A DNA stretch of 64,000 nt, from the NCBI RefSeq assembly GCF_001547935.1, contig NZ_AP014636.1, positions 558,001 to 622,000 of the forward strand, in the 5' to 3' direction. Every line of letters starts with the position of its first letter. The first letter of the stretch is position 1. Source of the DNA: Vibrio tritonius (lineage in GTDB: Bacteria; Pseudomonadota; Gammaproteobacteria; Enterobacterales; Vibrionaceae). Positions 49,958-58,015 of this stretch are shown here, one piece after another. A model generated the notes under the pieces. That model worked only from the letters and a program-made list of their open reading frames with translations, had not been told where the DNA came from and did no database searches. The translations under genes were made by a program, and so were the position numbers.

Positions 49958-49996
49958 AACACATGAGAGTTAGATCTATATCTCATGTGTTTTTTT
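49958..49996 (+). terminator. Terminator after the amidohydrolase gene
   Basis: AACACATGAGA pairs fully with TCTCATGTGTT around a 12-base loop and is followed by a T-run. It separates the operon from its presumed regulator. Confidence 0.87.
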
Positions 49997-50004
49997 AAAA
50001 GTAT

Positions 50005-50040
50005 TACCTAACTCAAGTTTATTTAATTTTGAGTTGGGTA
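50005..50040. other. Inverted repeat upstream of the PrpR-type regulator
   Basis: TACCTAACTCAA pairs with TTGAGTTGGGTA (one wobble in 12) around 12 AT-rich bases. It lies 36 bp before the regulator start and has no T-run after it. An operator or a leader hairpin is possible. Confidence 0.55.
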
Positions 50041-50076
50041 TACTTATTTAAACACATCGAAGTATGATTGGTATCT

Positions 50077-51933
50077 ATGTTGGATTATCACGAAATTGCT
50101 ATATTTTCTGTATCTAGAGTTATATCTGAACGGATATCAACATTATTGATAGAGAAAGATATTGATATCCTTATTTATGAGCTTGAGCATTATGATGCAA
50201 TTGATAAAGCCCGTGAATTAATCAATGAAGGGGTAAAGGTTATCATAAGTCGTGGTGGGACGGCAAATGTATTAAGACGAAATCTTGATATTCCAGTTAT
50301 TGAAATTCCACACGATTTTTTTGGTATTTATAAAACAGTTGAAGAAGCTAAGTTGCGTGGTAAGAAGCTTGCTGCAGTAGGTTTTCCTCAATATTGTAAT
50401 ATGCTAAATCATTTCCAGACAATGACCAATGAGCAGTTCCAAGTTTGTCGAGTTTATAATCATAAAGATATTGAGCATGTGATGATTAAACTGAAACAGG
50501 ACGGGTATGATGTGGTCATTGGAGGTTTATCTGTATCGAAATATGCGAAGATAAATAATCTAGAAGTAGTCATGGGGGATACCGATAATTTATCTATAGA
50601 AATGGCGATAAATCAATCTATCAATATTTTAAAATATATAAAAGATCAGTTTTTTAGGTATGATATCGTTGATTCATTATGTAATAATGTGAGAGATTCG
50701 ATTCTAGCATTTAATAATAAAGGTGTTATTCTTGAATTAAATAGTGAAGCTAAACGACAATTTTCATGTAAGAAAGGTGATAATATTCTTAGATTGCAAG
50801 TATTCAAAGAACTCTACGAATATATCATCAGCGAGCAAGAGGTTAAGTCTTATTACTTGTCATGTCAGCAAAAGTATTTTGATGTTTCAATTACTAATGT
50901 TCATGTTAAAGAAACACCATTTACGATATTAAGAGCAATTTCTATTACCAATAAAATGATAGAGAGGGAAAGTTTTAGAAAAAGTAAGTTTCCCGCTAAA
51001 TATACATTTTCAGATATTATTGGCGAGTCAGCTGAAGTCTTAGCGTGTATAGAGTTTGCTCAACGTTACGCAACTAACGATCTCCCCGTATATATTGAAG
51101 GTCCAACCGGTACAGGGAAAGAATTATTTGCTCAAAGTATTCACAATGCGAGCATGAGAAAAAACCAACCATTTATTGCGGTTAACTGCTCTGCAATACC
51201 AGAAACTTTATTAGAAAGTGAATTATTTGGTTACGAAGAAGGGGTATTTACTGGGGCGAAAAAAGGCGGAAAACTTGGTATTTTTGACATGGTAGATGGC
51301 GGTACATTATTTCTTGATGAAGTCAGCGAAATATCGTCTCTCGTCCAGTTAAAGCTTCTGCGCGTATTACAAGAAAAAAACTTTTCCCGAGTGGGGGGCT
51401 CGTCATTAATCTCGACGAACTTTCGACTTATTACCGCCAGTAATAAATCGTTGAAGCGATTAGTTGAACAAAATAAATTTAGAATTGATTTTTATTACCG
51501 CCTCAATATTTTGAAATTGTCGATTCCGAGTTTACAAGATCGTGGACACGATATTTTGTTGTTAGCCAATAACATATTGGCAATGAATGATATAAAGCTG
51601 AATTTTACGGATGAGGCAATAGACTATATGCTGCAATATCAGTGGCCGGGGAATATAAGGGAGTTACAAGCATTGATCTATCGCCTGATGGTGCTGTGTG
51701 ATTCTAATCAAATTTCGGTCAGAGATATCATCACCAATAGCGAAGAAGCGAATTTTTCTCCCTCAATCGACAGCGATAACGATGTTGAAATGTCTTTGGA
51801 AAAAAGCGAGAGGGAACTGATCAGTCAGGTGCTTGCGAAAACCAACGGCGATCGCACGAAAGCGTCTACGATACTCGGGATGAGTTCAACCACATTATGG
51901 CGGCGGATCAAAAAGTATCAATTGGAATGCTAG
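50077..51933 (+). CDS. PrpR-type sigma-54-dependent activator
   Basis: A 618-residue enhancer-binding protein. An N-terminal PrpR_N-like sensory domain (about 1-190) is followed by a PAS-like linker (about 205-300). The AAA+ domain has Walker A GPTGTGKELFAQ, a GVFTGA version of the sigma-54-contacting loop, and Walker B GGTLFLDE. A Fis-type HTH (TKASTILGMSSTTLWRRIKKY) ends it. The ATG at 50077 is chosen over a TTG three codons earlier; neither has a strong ribosome-binding site. It surely acts on the sigma-54 promoter of the adjacent catabolic operon. The effector is probably a small carboxylate or CoA ester. Confidence 0.88.
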   Translation: MLDYHEIAIFSVSRVISERISTLLIEKDIDILIYELEHYDAIDKARELINEGVKVIISRGGTANVLRRNLDIPVIEIPHDFFGIYKTVEEAKLRGKKLAAVGFPQYCNMLNHFQTMTNEQFQVCRVYNHKDIEHVMIKLKQDGYDVVIGGLSVSKYAKINNLEVVMGDTDNLSIEMAINQSINILKYIKDQFFRYDIVDSLCNNVRDSILAFNNKGVILELNSEAKRQFSCKKGDNILRLQVFKELYEYIISEQEVKSYYLSCQQKYFDVSITNVHVKETPFTILRAISITNKMIERESFRKSKFPAKYTFSDIIGESAEVLACIEFAQRYATNDLPVYIEGPTGTGKELFAQSIHNASMRKNQPFIAVNCSAIPETLLESELFGYEEGVFTGAKKGGKLGIFDMVDGGTLFLDEVSEISSLVQLKLLRVLQEKNFSRVGGSSLISTNFRLITASNKSLKRLVEQNKFRIDFYYRLNILKLSIPSLQDRGHDILLLANNILAMNDIKLNFTDEAIDYMLQYQWPGNIRELQALIYRLMVLCDSNQISVRDIITNSEEANFSPSIDSDNDVEMSLEKSERELISQVLAKTNGDRTKASTILGMSSTTLWRRIKKYQLEC

Positions 51934-52085
51934 TGATATAACCAGCAAAGTGATCGTTGGTTTCAAGGATGATTAATTTGAAAAGGAAGATTTGTGTAAA
52001 AAATTTACCTTATGAAAAAAAACGTTTCTGTACTTAACAATTCGTAGGAAAAATACTTTATCGTCTTACCAAATGGAGTGTAAAT

Positions 52086-52412
52086 ATGACTTTTACAATT
52101 ATTCAAGAAGGTAATGCCCATATTGCACCTGAGGTGCATGATGCTGTCTTAGGTACCCCGTGCTGGTCTGGTATGAATGATGTTTGCTTTGATGAACCCA
52201 TGAAGGAAGCTCTGCGTAAGTTTATTTCCAATCAGGCCGCTAACATTGCTTATATGGATGCGATTTGTGGACGCGATATGTTACCATTACCTTTGTTTGA
52301 TGTTTCATTTTTAGATGGATGGCCCCATTTATTCTGGAATGCGGTTTATGAAAACACATTCAATAATGCTAAAGAGTCACATGATTCGGTGTGCATTACT
52401 CAAATTGAGTAA
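52086..52412 (+). CDS. Small protein of unknown function
   Basis: A 108-residue acidic protein with GGAG before its ATG, which supports translation. It has no signal peptide or transmembrane helix. Aromatic and proline-rich segments (DMLPLPLFDVSFLDGWPHLFWNA, about 61-84) and three or four scattered cysteines stand out. I do not recognise its family. It lies between the sigma-54 activator and a convergent histidine kinase, with no clear partner. Confidence 0.6.
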   Translation: MTFTIIQEGNAHIAPEVHDAVLGTPCWSGMNDVCFDEPMKEALRKFISNQAANIAYMDAICGRDMLPLPLFDVSFLDGWPHLFWNAVYENTFNNAKESHDSVCITQIE

Positions 52413-52498
52413 TGATCATCACGTTGCAGACTGTGATTTTGAGAGCGAATCTATCATAGCTTAGAACCAAACTATATATAATGTTGTTACTTACATAA

Positions 52499-54199
52499 TC
52501 AATTCTGTTCAACTTTAGTAAAAACAAGCGTAACCGTTGTACCCATATTCACCTCACTTTTTATCGATATCTTCGCGTTTAACTTTTCAAGTAGATGATA
52601 GGTAACAGATAGGCCCAAACCACGCCCTTCTTTAAGGCCTTTGGTTGAATAGAAAGGATCAAACACATGCTTCAGGGTGTCTTGTGGTATTCCCGGTCCG
52701 TTATCGTGGATTGTTAGATGTAATCCTTGCGTATCTTGAGTTCCATTTATCTCAATGTGGCCATCATCTCGTTCTGCTAATGCTTCAATTGCGTTTTCTA
52801 CCACATGGTTAATGGCTTGAGAAACTTGATTTCTTTCACTCGTCAATTGAATGTCTTTAGGAACAAAGTTGTCGATCTTGAGCTTATGTCCATTTGAATA
52901 ATGGTACAGTTTTATGACATCTTGGCATGCGTCGAACAGGCTGAATGATGCCAAATCGTCGCTGTTTTGAGTAGTAAATGAACTAAGGTCTGCAACAATA
53001 TTTTTAACTCGTACTAAACTGGCTTTTGAATCTTCGATCACTGCAGAAAGGTCATCACAAATAAACTGAACATCGTTATCTTGCTTAAATTGAGACAGCT
53101 TGCCGGTATCAGGCAGAGCGTCTTGTTGATTCAGTGAGCCGATAATATCATCGTGCATTTTTATCAGTGAAAGCATTGAATCGACGTAATGATTGAGCGG
53201 TGTAAAGTTACCTAGAGCAATACTTAAAGGGTTATTAATTTCATGGGCAATACCGGCAGCTAGGCGTCCGACAGAGGCCATTTTTTCTGAGTGAACAAGG
53301 TGTTCTTTGGTTTTTTGTAACTCTGACAGCGTGGTTTTTAGGCGTGAATAGTGAAACTTCATGCGCCGTTGAGCTTCCAGACTTTCTAAGCTGATACGCA
53401 GTTGCGATGCAGCTTCTTCAATGATTTTCACTCGTGATACCGAAAGGTGGTCGGCATGGTTGCTGTCAACAAGACAAATCACAGTACAAAAGCGCTCGCC
53501 AAAAATCATGATTGGGAAAACTAGCGCAGTTTGATTTTGCGTTTCGTCTGGAAAGACAATATTGGGTAGGTCACTGTTTTGTATTTTATCGAGCATTGCT
53601 TTTAATGCTGGTGGGTTTGGGATAATGGCCAGCTTTTCTTTGCTTTCTGTTAATGAATATACCTTGGGTTCATCTTGATTCTTTGTTGGTTTGACGACGT
53701 ACGTTTGAGTTGACTGACAAAATACGTCTAAGGATTCGACGAATTCGGTGAGTGAAGCTTGTACCACCAAATCTCGGCGATTAAATTGGTTTACCTTGGA
53801 GATTAACGCAACATTAAGCTGTTGCTCTTGAAGTAACTGCTGACTTGAGAACTGGCGGTTAAGTTCGTTTTGAATCGCGGCACTAAATGAAGGATGCGAG
53901 ATTTCGTTGATACGAACGATCCGGTCTGGCCATAGTGTGTCGTCATCCACTTCAAACACATCACTTTGATCGCAAACTAGCCACAGACCAATACGAGGGT
54001 TTCTAAGCATGGTGCGTGTATAACGAATGATATCGGATGTCATTTTATGACCACAGGTGGCAAAATCAATCAGCACCAACCCGTAGGCATTATCCCGTAT
54101 CCATTTTTTGATCTTGGCGAGTTTAACTTCTTTATGAGGTTGAAAATGCGCCAAGGGTTGCAAATCTTCTTGAGTACTGATTAATAAAAAATTGATCAC
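52499..54199 (-). CDS. Soluble sensor histidine kinase with degenerate receiver-like N-terminus
   Basis: A 566-residue kinase without transmembrane helices. Residues 1-120 look like a receiver fold (NFLLIS..., LVLIDF with Asp45, GLWLVC, RIVRINEI) but lack the acidic pair and the conserved lysine. Residues about 135-270 resemble a GAF domain. A coiled coil leads to the H-box AAGIAHEINNPLS (His319), then the N-box NHVVENAIEAL, G1 DNGPGIP and G2 GRGLGLSV. The start is GTG with AGGGG upstream. No response regulator gene is adjacent. It is divergent from a BLUF photoreceptor across 69 bp, so light sensing through the BLUF protein is a reasonable hypothesis. Confidence 0.85.
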   Translation of the reverse strand: MINFLLISTQEDLQPLAHFQPHKEVKLAKIKKWIRDNAYGLVLIDFATCGHKMTSDIIRYTRTMLRNPRIGLWLVCDQSDVFEVDDDTLWPDRIVRINEISHPSFSAAIQNELNRQFSSQQLLQEQQLNVALISKVNQFNRRDLVVQASLTEFVESLDVFCQSTQTYVVKPTKNQDEPKVYSLTESKEKLAIIPNPPALKAMLDKIQNSDLPNIVFPDETQNQTALVFPIMIFGERFCTVICLVDSNHADHLSVSRVKIIEEAASQLRISLESLEAQRRMKFHYSRLKTTLSELQKTKEHLVHSEKMASVGRLAAGIAHEINNPLSIALGNFTPLNHYVDSMLSLIKMHDDIIGSLNQQDALPDTGKLSQFKQDNDVQFICDDLSAVIEDSKASLVRVKNIVADLSSFTTQNSDDLASFSLFDACQDVIKLYHYSNGHKLKIDNFVPKDIQLTSERNQVSQAINHVVENAIEALAERDDGHIEINGTQDTQGLHLTIHDNGPGIPQDTLKHVFDPFYSTKGLKEGRGLGLSVTYHLLEKLNAKISIKSEVNMGTTVTLVFTKVEQN

Positions 54200-54268
54200 A
54201 AACTTTCCCCTTTAGGATTTACTCGGCTACTTTTTAAAATAGTGCATAACTGGTCAAAAGGTGGAGTA

Positions 54269-54685
54269 ATGAAACTGATTCGTTTGCTTTATTACAGCCA
54301 AGCAACTCGTGAAATGTCGCTAGCAGACATGAAAGCCATTTTGGAAAAAGCGCGCGCTAATAATCACGCGCAAGACATTTGTGGGATGCTTTGCTATGAC
54401 AACAACTATTTCCTTCAGATCTTAGAAGGGGATGCTGCTGAAGTTACTGAGTTATTTTTAACGATTGCTGCGGATGAGCGTCATCACTCTGTGGTGATCG
54501 TTGGAGTACAAGGTATTGAAAGTAAAGTCTTTCCTCAGTGGGACATGGGCTATGCCGGTAGTAGTGACACGTTAGCCAAATTGATGAAAGAGATCGGGTG
54601 TGATGAATTTGACCCAGAAGCTCTTAACTTTAAACAGGCAGCGACTTTACTGTATGAGTTATCTAAAGAACAAACCCAAGTGTAG
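54269..54685 (+). CDS. Single-domain BLUF blue-light photoreceptor
   Basis: A 138-residue FAD-binding BLUF protein. Key residues are Tyr8 (LIRLLYYSQA), Asn31/Asn32 (RANNHAQDICGML), Gln50 (FLQILEG), and Trp91/Met93 (QWDMGYAG); these form the hydrogen-bond switch of the flavin. A short C-terminal helical cap (about 100-138) follows. With no output domain, it must signal by protein contact, as PixD does. The ATG at 54269 with GGTGGAG is chosen over a start nine codons upstream. It is divergent from the histidine kinase. Confidence 0.9.
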   Translation: MKLIRLLYYSQATREMSLADMKAILEKARANNHAQDICGMLCYDNNYFLQILEGDAAEVTELFLTIAADERHHSVVIVGVQGIESKVFPQWDMGYAGSSDTLAKLMKEIGCDEFDPEALNFKQAATLLYELSKEQTQV

Positions 54686-54711
54686 TGGGGAGAAGTCTCG
54701 CTTATTGCCTG

Positions 54712-54740
54712 AAAGGAGTGCACGTTGCACTCCTTTCTCG
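54712..54740. terminator. Bidirectional terminator after BLUF gene
   Basis: AAAGGAGTGCA-CGT-TGCACTCCTTT is a perfect 11-pair stem between convergent genes; TTTCTCGTT follows on the plus strand. Confidence 0.82.
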
Positions 54741-54748
54741 TTCGTTGT

Positions 54749-55234
54749 TTACTTAATTTCCTTTTGCCAAAACTCAGCCTTACCCATTTTCGGGTCAAGC
54801 TCGTAACCAGCGAATCCGAATTTGCGGTAGCTGCGTTGAGCGGGTTCGTTTCCAGACAAGACTTCTAAGGTGATTTTGCAACAGCCCATTTGACGCGCTT
54901 GCTCTTCTACCTTTTCCAACAAACCTTGGCTTAAATTCAATCCACGATAGTTTCTTGAAACCATAAAATCATGGATATTGAGCAGCGGTTTACACTTAAA
55001 GGTAGAAAAGCCGGGTATGCAGTTAGCGAGCGCCGCTGCATTGCCATCCACATAGCACAGGATGCTCATGGCGTTTGGTAACTCTGCCAAAGCCGCTACT
55101 AAATGGCTTTTGACATAATCTGATAATGGCTCAGCCCCGCCCATTGGATCTTGGGCGTATTCATCCATTAATGCACAAATATCTTTACCGTGTTGAGCGT
55201 TGGCATAATCTGCCACGACAAATTCTATTTCCAC
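54749..55234 (-). CDS. GNAT-family acetyltransferase
   Basis: A 161-residue N-acetyltransferase with the acetyl-CoA-binding loop RNYRGLNLSQGLLEKV (about 98-113) and the C-terminal QRSYRKFGFAGY. The substrate is unknown. The start is GTG with AAAGGAG upstream. It shares a terminator with the convergent BLUF gene. Confidence 0.82.
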   Translation of the reverse strand: MEIEFVVADYANAQHGKDICALMDEYAQDPMGGAEPLSDYVKSHLVAALAELPNAMSILCYVDGNAAALANCIPGFSTFKCKPLLNIHDFMVSRNYRGLNLSQGLLEKVEEQARQMGCCKITLEVLSGNEPAQRSYRKFGFAGYELDPKMGKAEFWQKEIK

Positions 55235-55395
55235 AATACTTTCTCCTTTATTGTTGTAGTTCTCTCACGTGGTATCGTGATTTCGCTTTGGTCGTGATTT
55301 TAGGTAATCACTGCGATACATTATGCATATAGGTGGTTCTTTATAACGGAGATGAATCATTGCGTCTACTAAAGGAATGGAAAAGGAGCTATTAG

Positions 55396-56010
55396 ATGAG
55401 TAATTACTTTGATTCAGTGGCGGAGTCGTGGGATAACAACCCTGCCAAAATAGAGCGAGCCACTGCAACGGCTCAGCAAATTAAACAATTGCGCTTAGCA
55501 AGTTATGAAAGCGTGATTGATTTTGGCGCGGGTACCGGTTTATTAGGCGTGCAACTGCGTGATCTTTTTGAGCACGTTCATCTCGCCGATGCATCAAATA
55601 ACATGCTCGAGATCGCTCATCATAAAATAACGCAAGCTCAATTTACGAATGTGCATACTCATTTTGTTGAAAGTTTGACGGATATTTCTGGTAGTCATTC
55701 AGCGATTGTGACCTTGATGGCCCTTCACCATATTCACAATGTTGGCGAGTTCTTTGCCGCTGCTTATCAAAAATTGCAAGCGCAAGGTATGCTAGTGATA
55801 GCCGATCTCTATGCCGAAGATGGTTCATTCCATAAACACAATCCTGACTTTGATGGTCATAACGGTTTCGATCTAGATGAACTGTGCCAAAAGGCGAAAC
55901 AAGCCGGATTCACCATAACCAAAGCGGAACCATTCTATGAAATCCGCCAAGAGAGTGGCGATGGAATCGAGCTTGTCTACCCACTGTTTTTATTAGCAGT
56001 GATGAAATAG
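55396..56010 (+). CDS. Class I SAM-dependent methyltransferase
   Basis: A 204-residue methyltransferase. The SAM site is SVIDFGAGTGLLGVQL (about 39-54), followed by LADASNNML and VTLMALHHI. It belongs to the small-molecule Methyltransf_11/25 group. The substrate cannot be told from the context. It stands alone. Confidence 0.85.
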   Translation: MSNYFDSVAESWDNNPAKIERATATAQQIKQLRLASYESVIDFGAGTGLLGVQLRDLFEHVHLADASNNMLEIAHHKITQAQFTNVHTHFVESLTDISGSHSAIVTLMALHHIHNVGEFFAAAYQKLQAQGMLVIADLYAEDGSFHKHNPDFDGHNGFDLDELCQKAKQAGFTITKAEPFYEIRQESGDGIELVYPLFLLAVMK

Positions 56011-56070
56011 GTAATGGCATCAGAATGGAGAAAGAATAACGCAATCATTATCTTGTTGATGGCGTTATAC

Positions 56071-56104
56071 GCCCCTGATATGTGATGAAGAAATAATCAG
56101 GGGC
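56071..56104. terminator. Hairpin between methyltransferase and esterase genes
   Basis: GCCCCTGAT pairs with ATCAGGGGC around a 16-base loop between convergent genes. No long T-run follows. Confidence 0.6.
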
Positions 56105-56113
56105 TGTCTCTAC

Positions 56114-57085
56114 TTATCCAGCAAACTGGTTTTGTTCTAGCCATTGGGTAAATAGTGGTAGCCACTCTTTTGCGGTGCCTTTGGCGTTACGAATACCAAA
56201 ACCGTGGCCACTTTTTTGGAAGATATGCATTTCTACGGGAACATTATTTTCATGTAATGCTTCGTAAAAGCGGATGCTGTTCATCTGGTTGACCGATTTA
56301 TCATCATTGGCTAAACCAATAAAGGCAGGTGGCGTATTTTCGGTTACCCACTTTTCAGCTGAGTGCTGCTGAATTTGTTGTTTACTGGGGGATTCACCCA
56401 ATAATACTTTGCGAGTGCCATTGTGGGTATATTTCTTTTCCATAGTGATAACTGGATACATTAAGCCGACAAAATCGGGTCGGGCTGAAAGAGTGTCTGC
56501 ACTATCAATAGGTGTATATACCGAGCGGTCAAATTGAGAGGCTAAACTTGAGGCTAATTGACCACCGGCTGAAAAACCTAAAATACCGACACACTGGTTG
56601 TTTATTTGCCATTCTTTTGCATGAGCACGAATAAAACGGACAGCACGCTGTGCATCTTCCAGCGGTTGCCATTCTCGGTCGGACGCTTGAGCGTTTGGAA
56701 GACGATATTTTAGGATAAATACATTCAACCCATGTTCGTTTAGAGCTGGGACAATATCAAGCCCCTCTTTATCGAACACCACGCGCTGGTAGCCACCACC
56801 TGGAGCTAGAACAATACTGCAGTTACTGGGCTTATTTGTTGGGAAGGTAAGCAATTCACTCTGTGTAATGTTAATCCAAGCTCTATCGCGTATAGCTGCG
56901 ACTTTACTGCGTTCGATCACCGTTTCCTTTGGTGATGGATTGTTATTTTCGACAGTATTTGGCCAAATAGGGAAGCTTTGCTCTGCGGTTAACGGTGCGG
57001 CTGATACTGGCGCTAAGCTTGCAAATAATACAAACGCCACGCTTAATCCCAAACCGCGAATTCTTTGGTTGGTTATCATGCTCAT
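56114..57085 (-). CDS. Secreted alpha/beta-hydrolase (esterase, acetyl-xylan-esterase-like)
   Basis: A 323-residue hydrolase with a signal peptide cleaved near SAAP (about residue 30). The oxyanion region is VLAPGGGYQRV, the nucleophile Ser is in GFSAGGQLA, and the acid and His are in ANDDKSV and KSGHGFGI. Family members deacetylate or de-esterify plant sugars, so a link to pectin or hemicellulose use is likely but unproven. Confidence 0.82.
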   Translation of the reverse strand: MSMITNQRIRGLGLSVAFVLFASLAPVSAAPLTAEQSFPIWPNTVENNNPSPKETVIERSKVAAIRDRAWINITQSELLTFPTNKPSNCSIVLAPGGGYQRVVFDKEGLDIVPALNEHGLNVFILKYRLPNAQASDREWQPLEDAQRAVRFIRAHAKEWQINNQCVGILGFSAGGQLASSLASQFDRSVYTPIDSADTLSARPDFVGLMYPVITMEKKYTHNGTRKVLLGESPSKQQIQQHSAEKWVTENTPPAFIGLANDDKSVNQMNSIRFYEALHENNVPVEMHIFQKSGHGFGIRNAKGTAKEWLPLFTQWLEQNQFAG

Positions 57086-57349
57086 TTACCTAGGTCATTA
57101 TAAAAATAATACGTTAACAAAGCGCTAAAATTTTATGTGTTATATGTGCTTACTTTTTAAGACGATATAGAGCATGGAGTGTGATGAAGTTCTCCTTAAT
57201 TCTCTTAATAATATTATTTTGATGCAAATATAAATATTCTTTAAGTAAATAGCATCGCAGAATAACATTTAACGTTTAATTAAGCCTTATGGTGAGTCCG
57301 GGCTTAACTACACGGTCATATTACCCTTTCTTAATTTTGGAATATACAA

Positions 57350-57490
57350 TAATCTAAAGGGGTAATTGATTAAATTATATTTATTTCAATGTGTTATGTC
57401 GGATTTTTTGACTCCTGCGCATGATCCCCCCTCTAACTCCCCCCTTAAAACCAAGGGGGGAGGACCAGATCGAGAACGTTGTAATATATT
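57350..57490 (+). repeat. Intergenic repeat family A, copy 1
   Basis: This copy shows strong similarity to 62890-63032. It contains TCTAACTCCCCCCTTAAAAC and GGGGGGAGGAC arms that form a CCCCCCTT/AAGGGGGG hairpin, then AGATCGAGAACGTTGTAATA. Confidence 0.8.
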
Positions 57491-57598
57491 AGTTTTATTT
57501 ATTTTTTCTGTTCTGGCTTTAGTAACAGTTCAATTGCGTTTTGGTGCAACGATCTGGAACGGGTTAATGCTTCTTTAGTCGGACGACTGGGGCGAGCT

Positions 57599-57726
57599 GG
57601 TGTAATTTCTTCGCTTTATATCAGCATTCACTAGTGTTGGCTTGATCGTGTTTTTGATAGCGATCTCGATCTGGCTCCCTCCTTCTTTAGAGGGAGGGCT
57701 GGGGAGGGAGTATCACGCGCTCGAAA
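57599..57726 (+). repeat. Intergenic repeat family B, copy 1
   Basis: A 128-bp unit with two differences from 59973-60100. It contains CTCCCTCC/GGAGGGAG-type arms (CCCTCCTTCTTTAGAGGGAGG), giving a hairpin. The copies are direct repeats flanking pepF. Confidence 0.88.
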
Positions 57727-57850
57727 GTTAATGTAATATTCTGTTTTTATTGGTTTTTATTCTTTATTTTTTTTAATTCATTAATAATAACTCTGTTACT
57801 ACTAACTTGTTTACTCGCGGCTTTTCTGAATCTCATTTCTTAATTTCTTA

Positions 57851-57907
57851 CGAGGACACACACCGTTAAAAGCACCATTCACCATGACATAAAGGTGTGT
57901 GTCCTCG
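57851..57907. repeat. REP-like family C palindromic unit
   Basis: CGAGGACACACACC and GGTGTGTGTCCTCG are perfect 14-base inverted arms around about 29 bases. The arms equal the repeats flanking the RAYT gene. Confidence 0.85.
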
Positions 57908-57964
57908 TTAATTTGCTCGTTAATTTGAGACTTGTCATCTATTCGTATATCCGTTGCGGGCTAT

Positions 57965-57994
57965 AAAAAATGCCAAGTGAAATCACTTGGCATT
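57965..57994 (-). terminator. Terminator of pepF
   Basis: AATGCCAAGTGA/TCACTTGGCATT is a perfect 12-pair hairpin with a two-base loop. On the minus strand it is followed by a T-run. Confidence 0.9.
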
Positions 57995-58015
57995 GGAATA
58001 AACGTAAAGTCGAGC

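Larger units (their letters stand above)
57086..58015. other. Repeat-rich gene-free region
   Basis: About 930 bp with no credible gene. It holds REP-like families A (about 57350-57490), B (57599-57726) and C (57851-57907), then the pepF terminator. A 70-residue open frame at 57366 runs through repeat A and is rejected. Confidence 0.75.

Noticed and set aside
57366..57578. 70-residue frame in the repeat region
   Set aside because: It reads through repeat family A and has no homology or ribosome-binding site.
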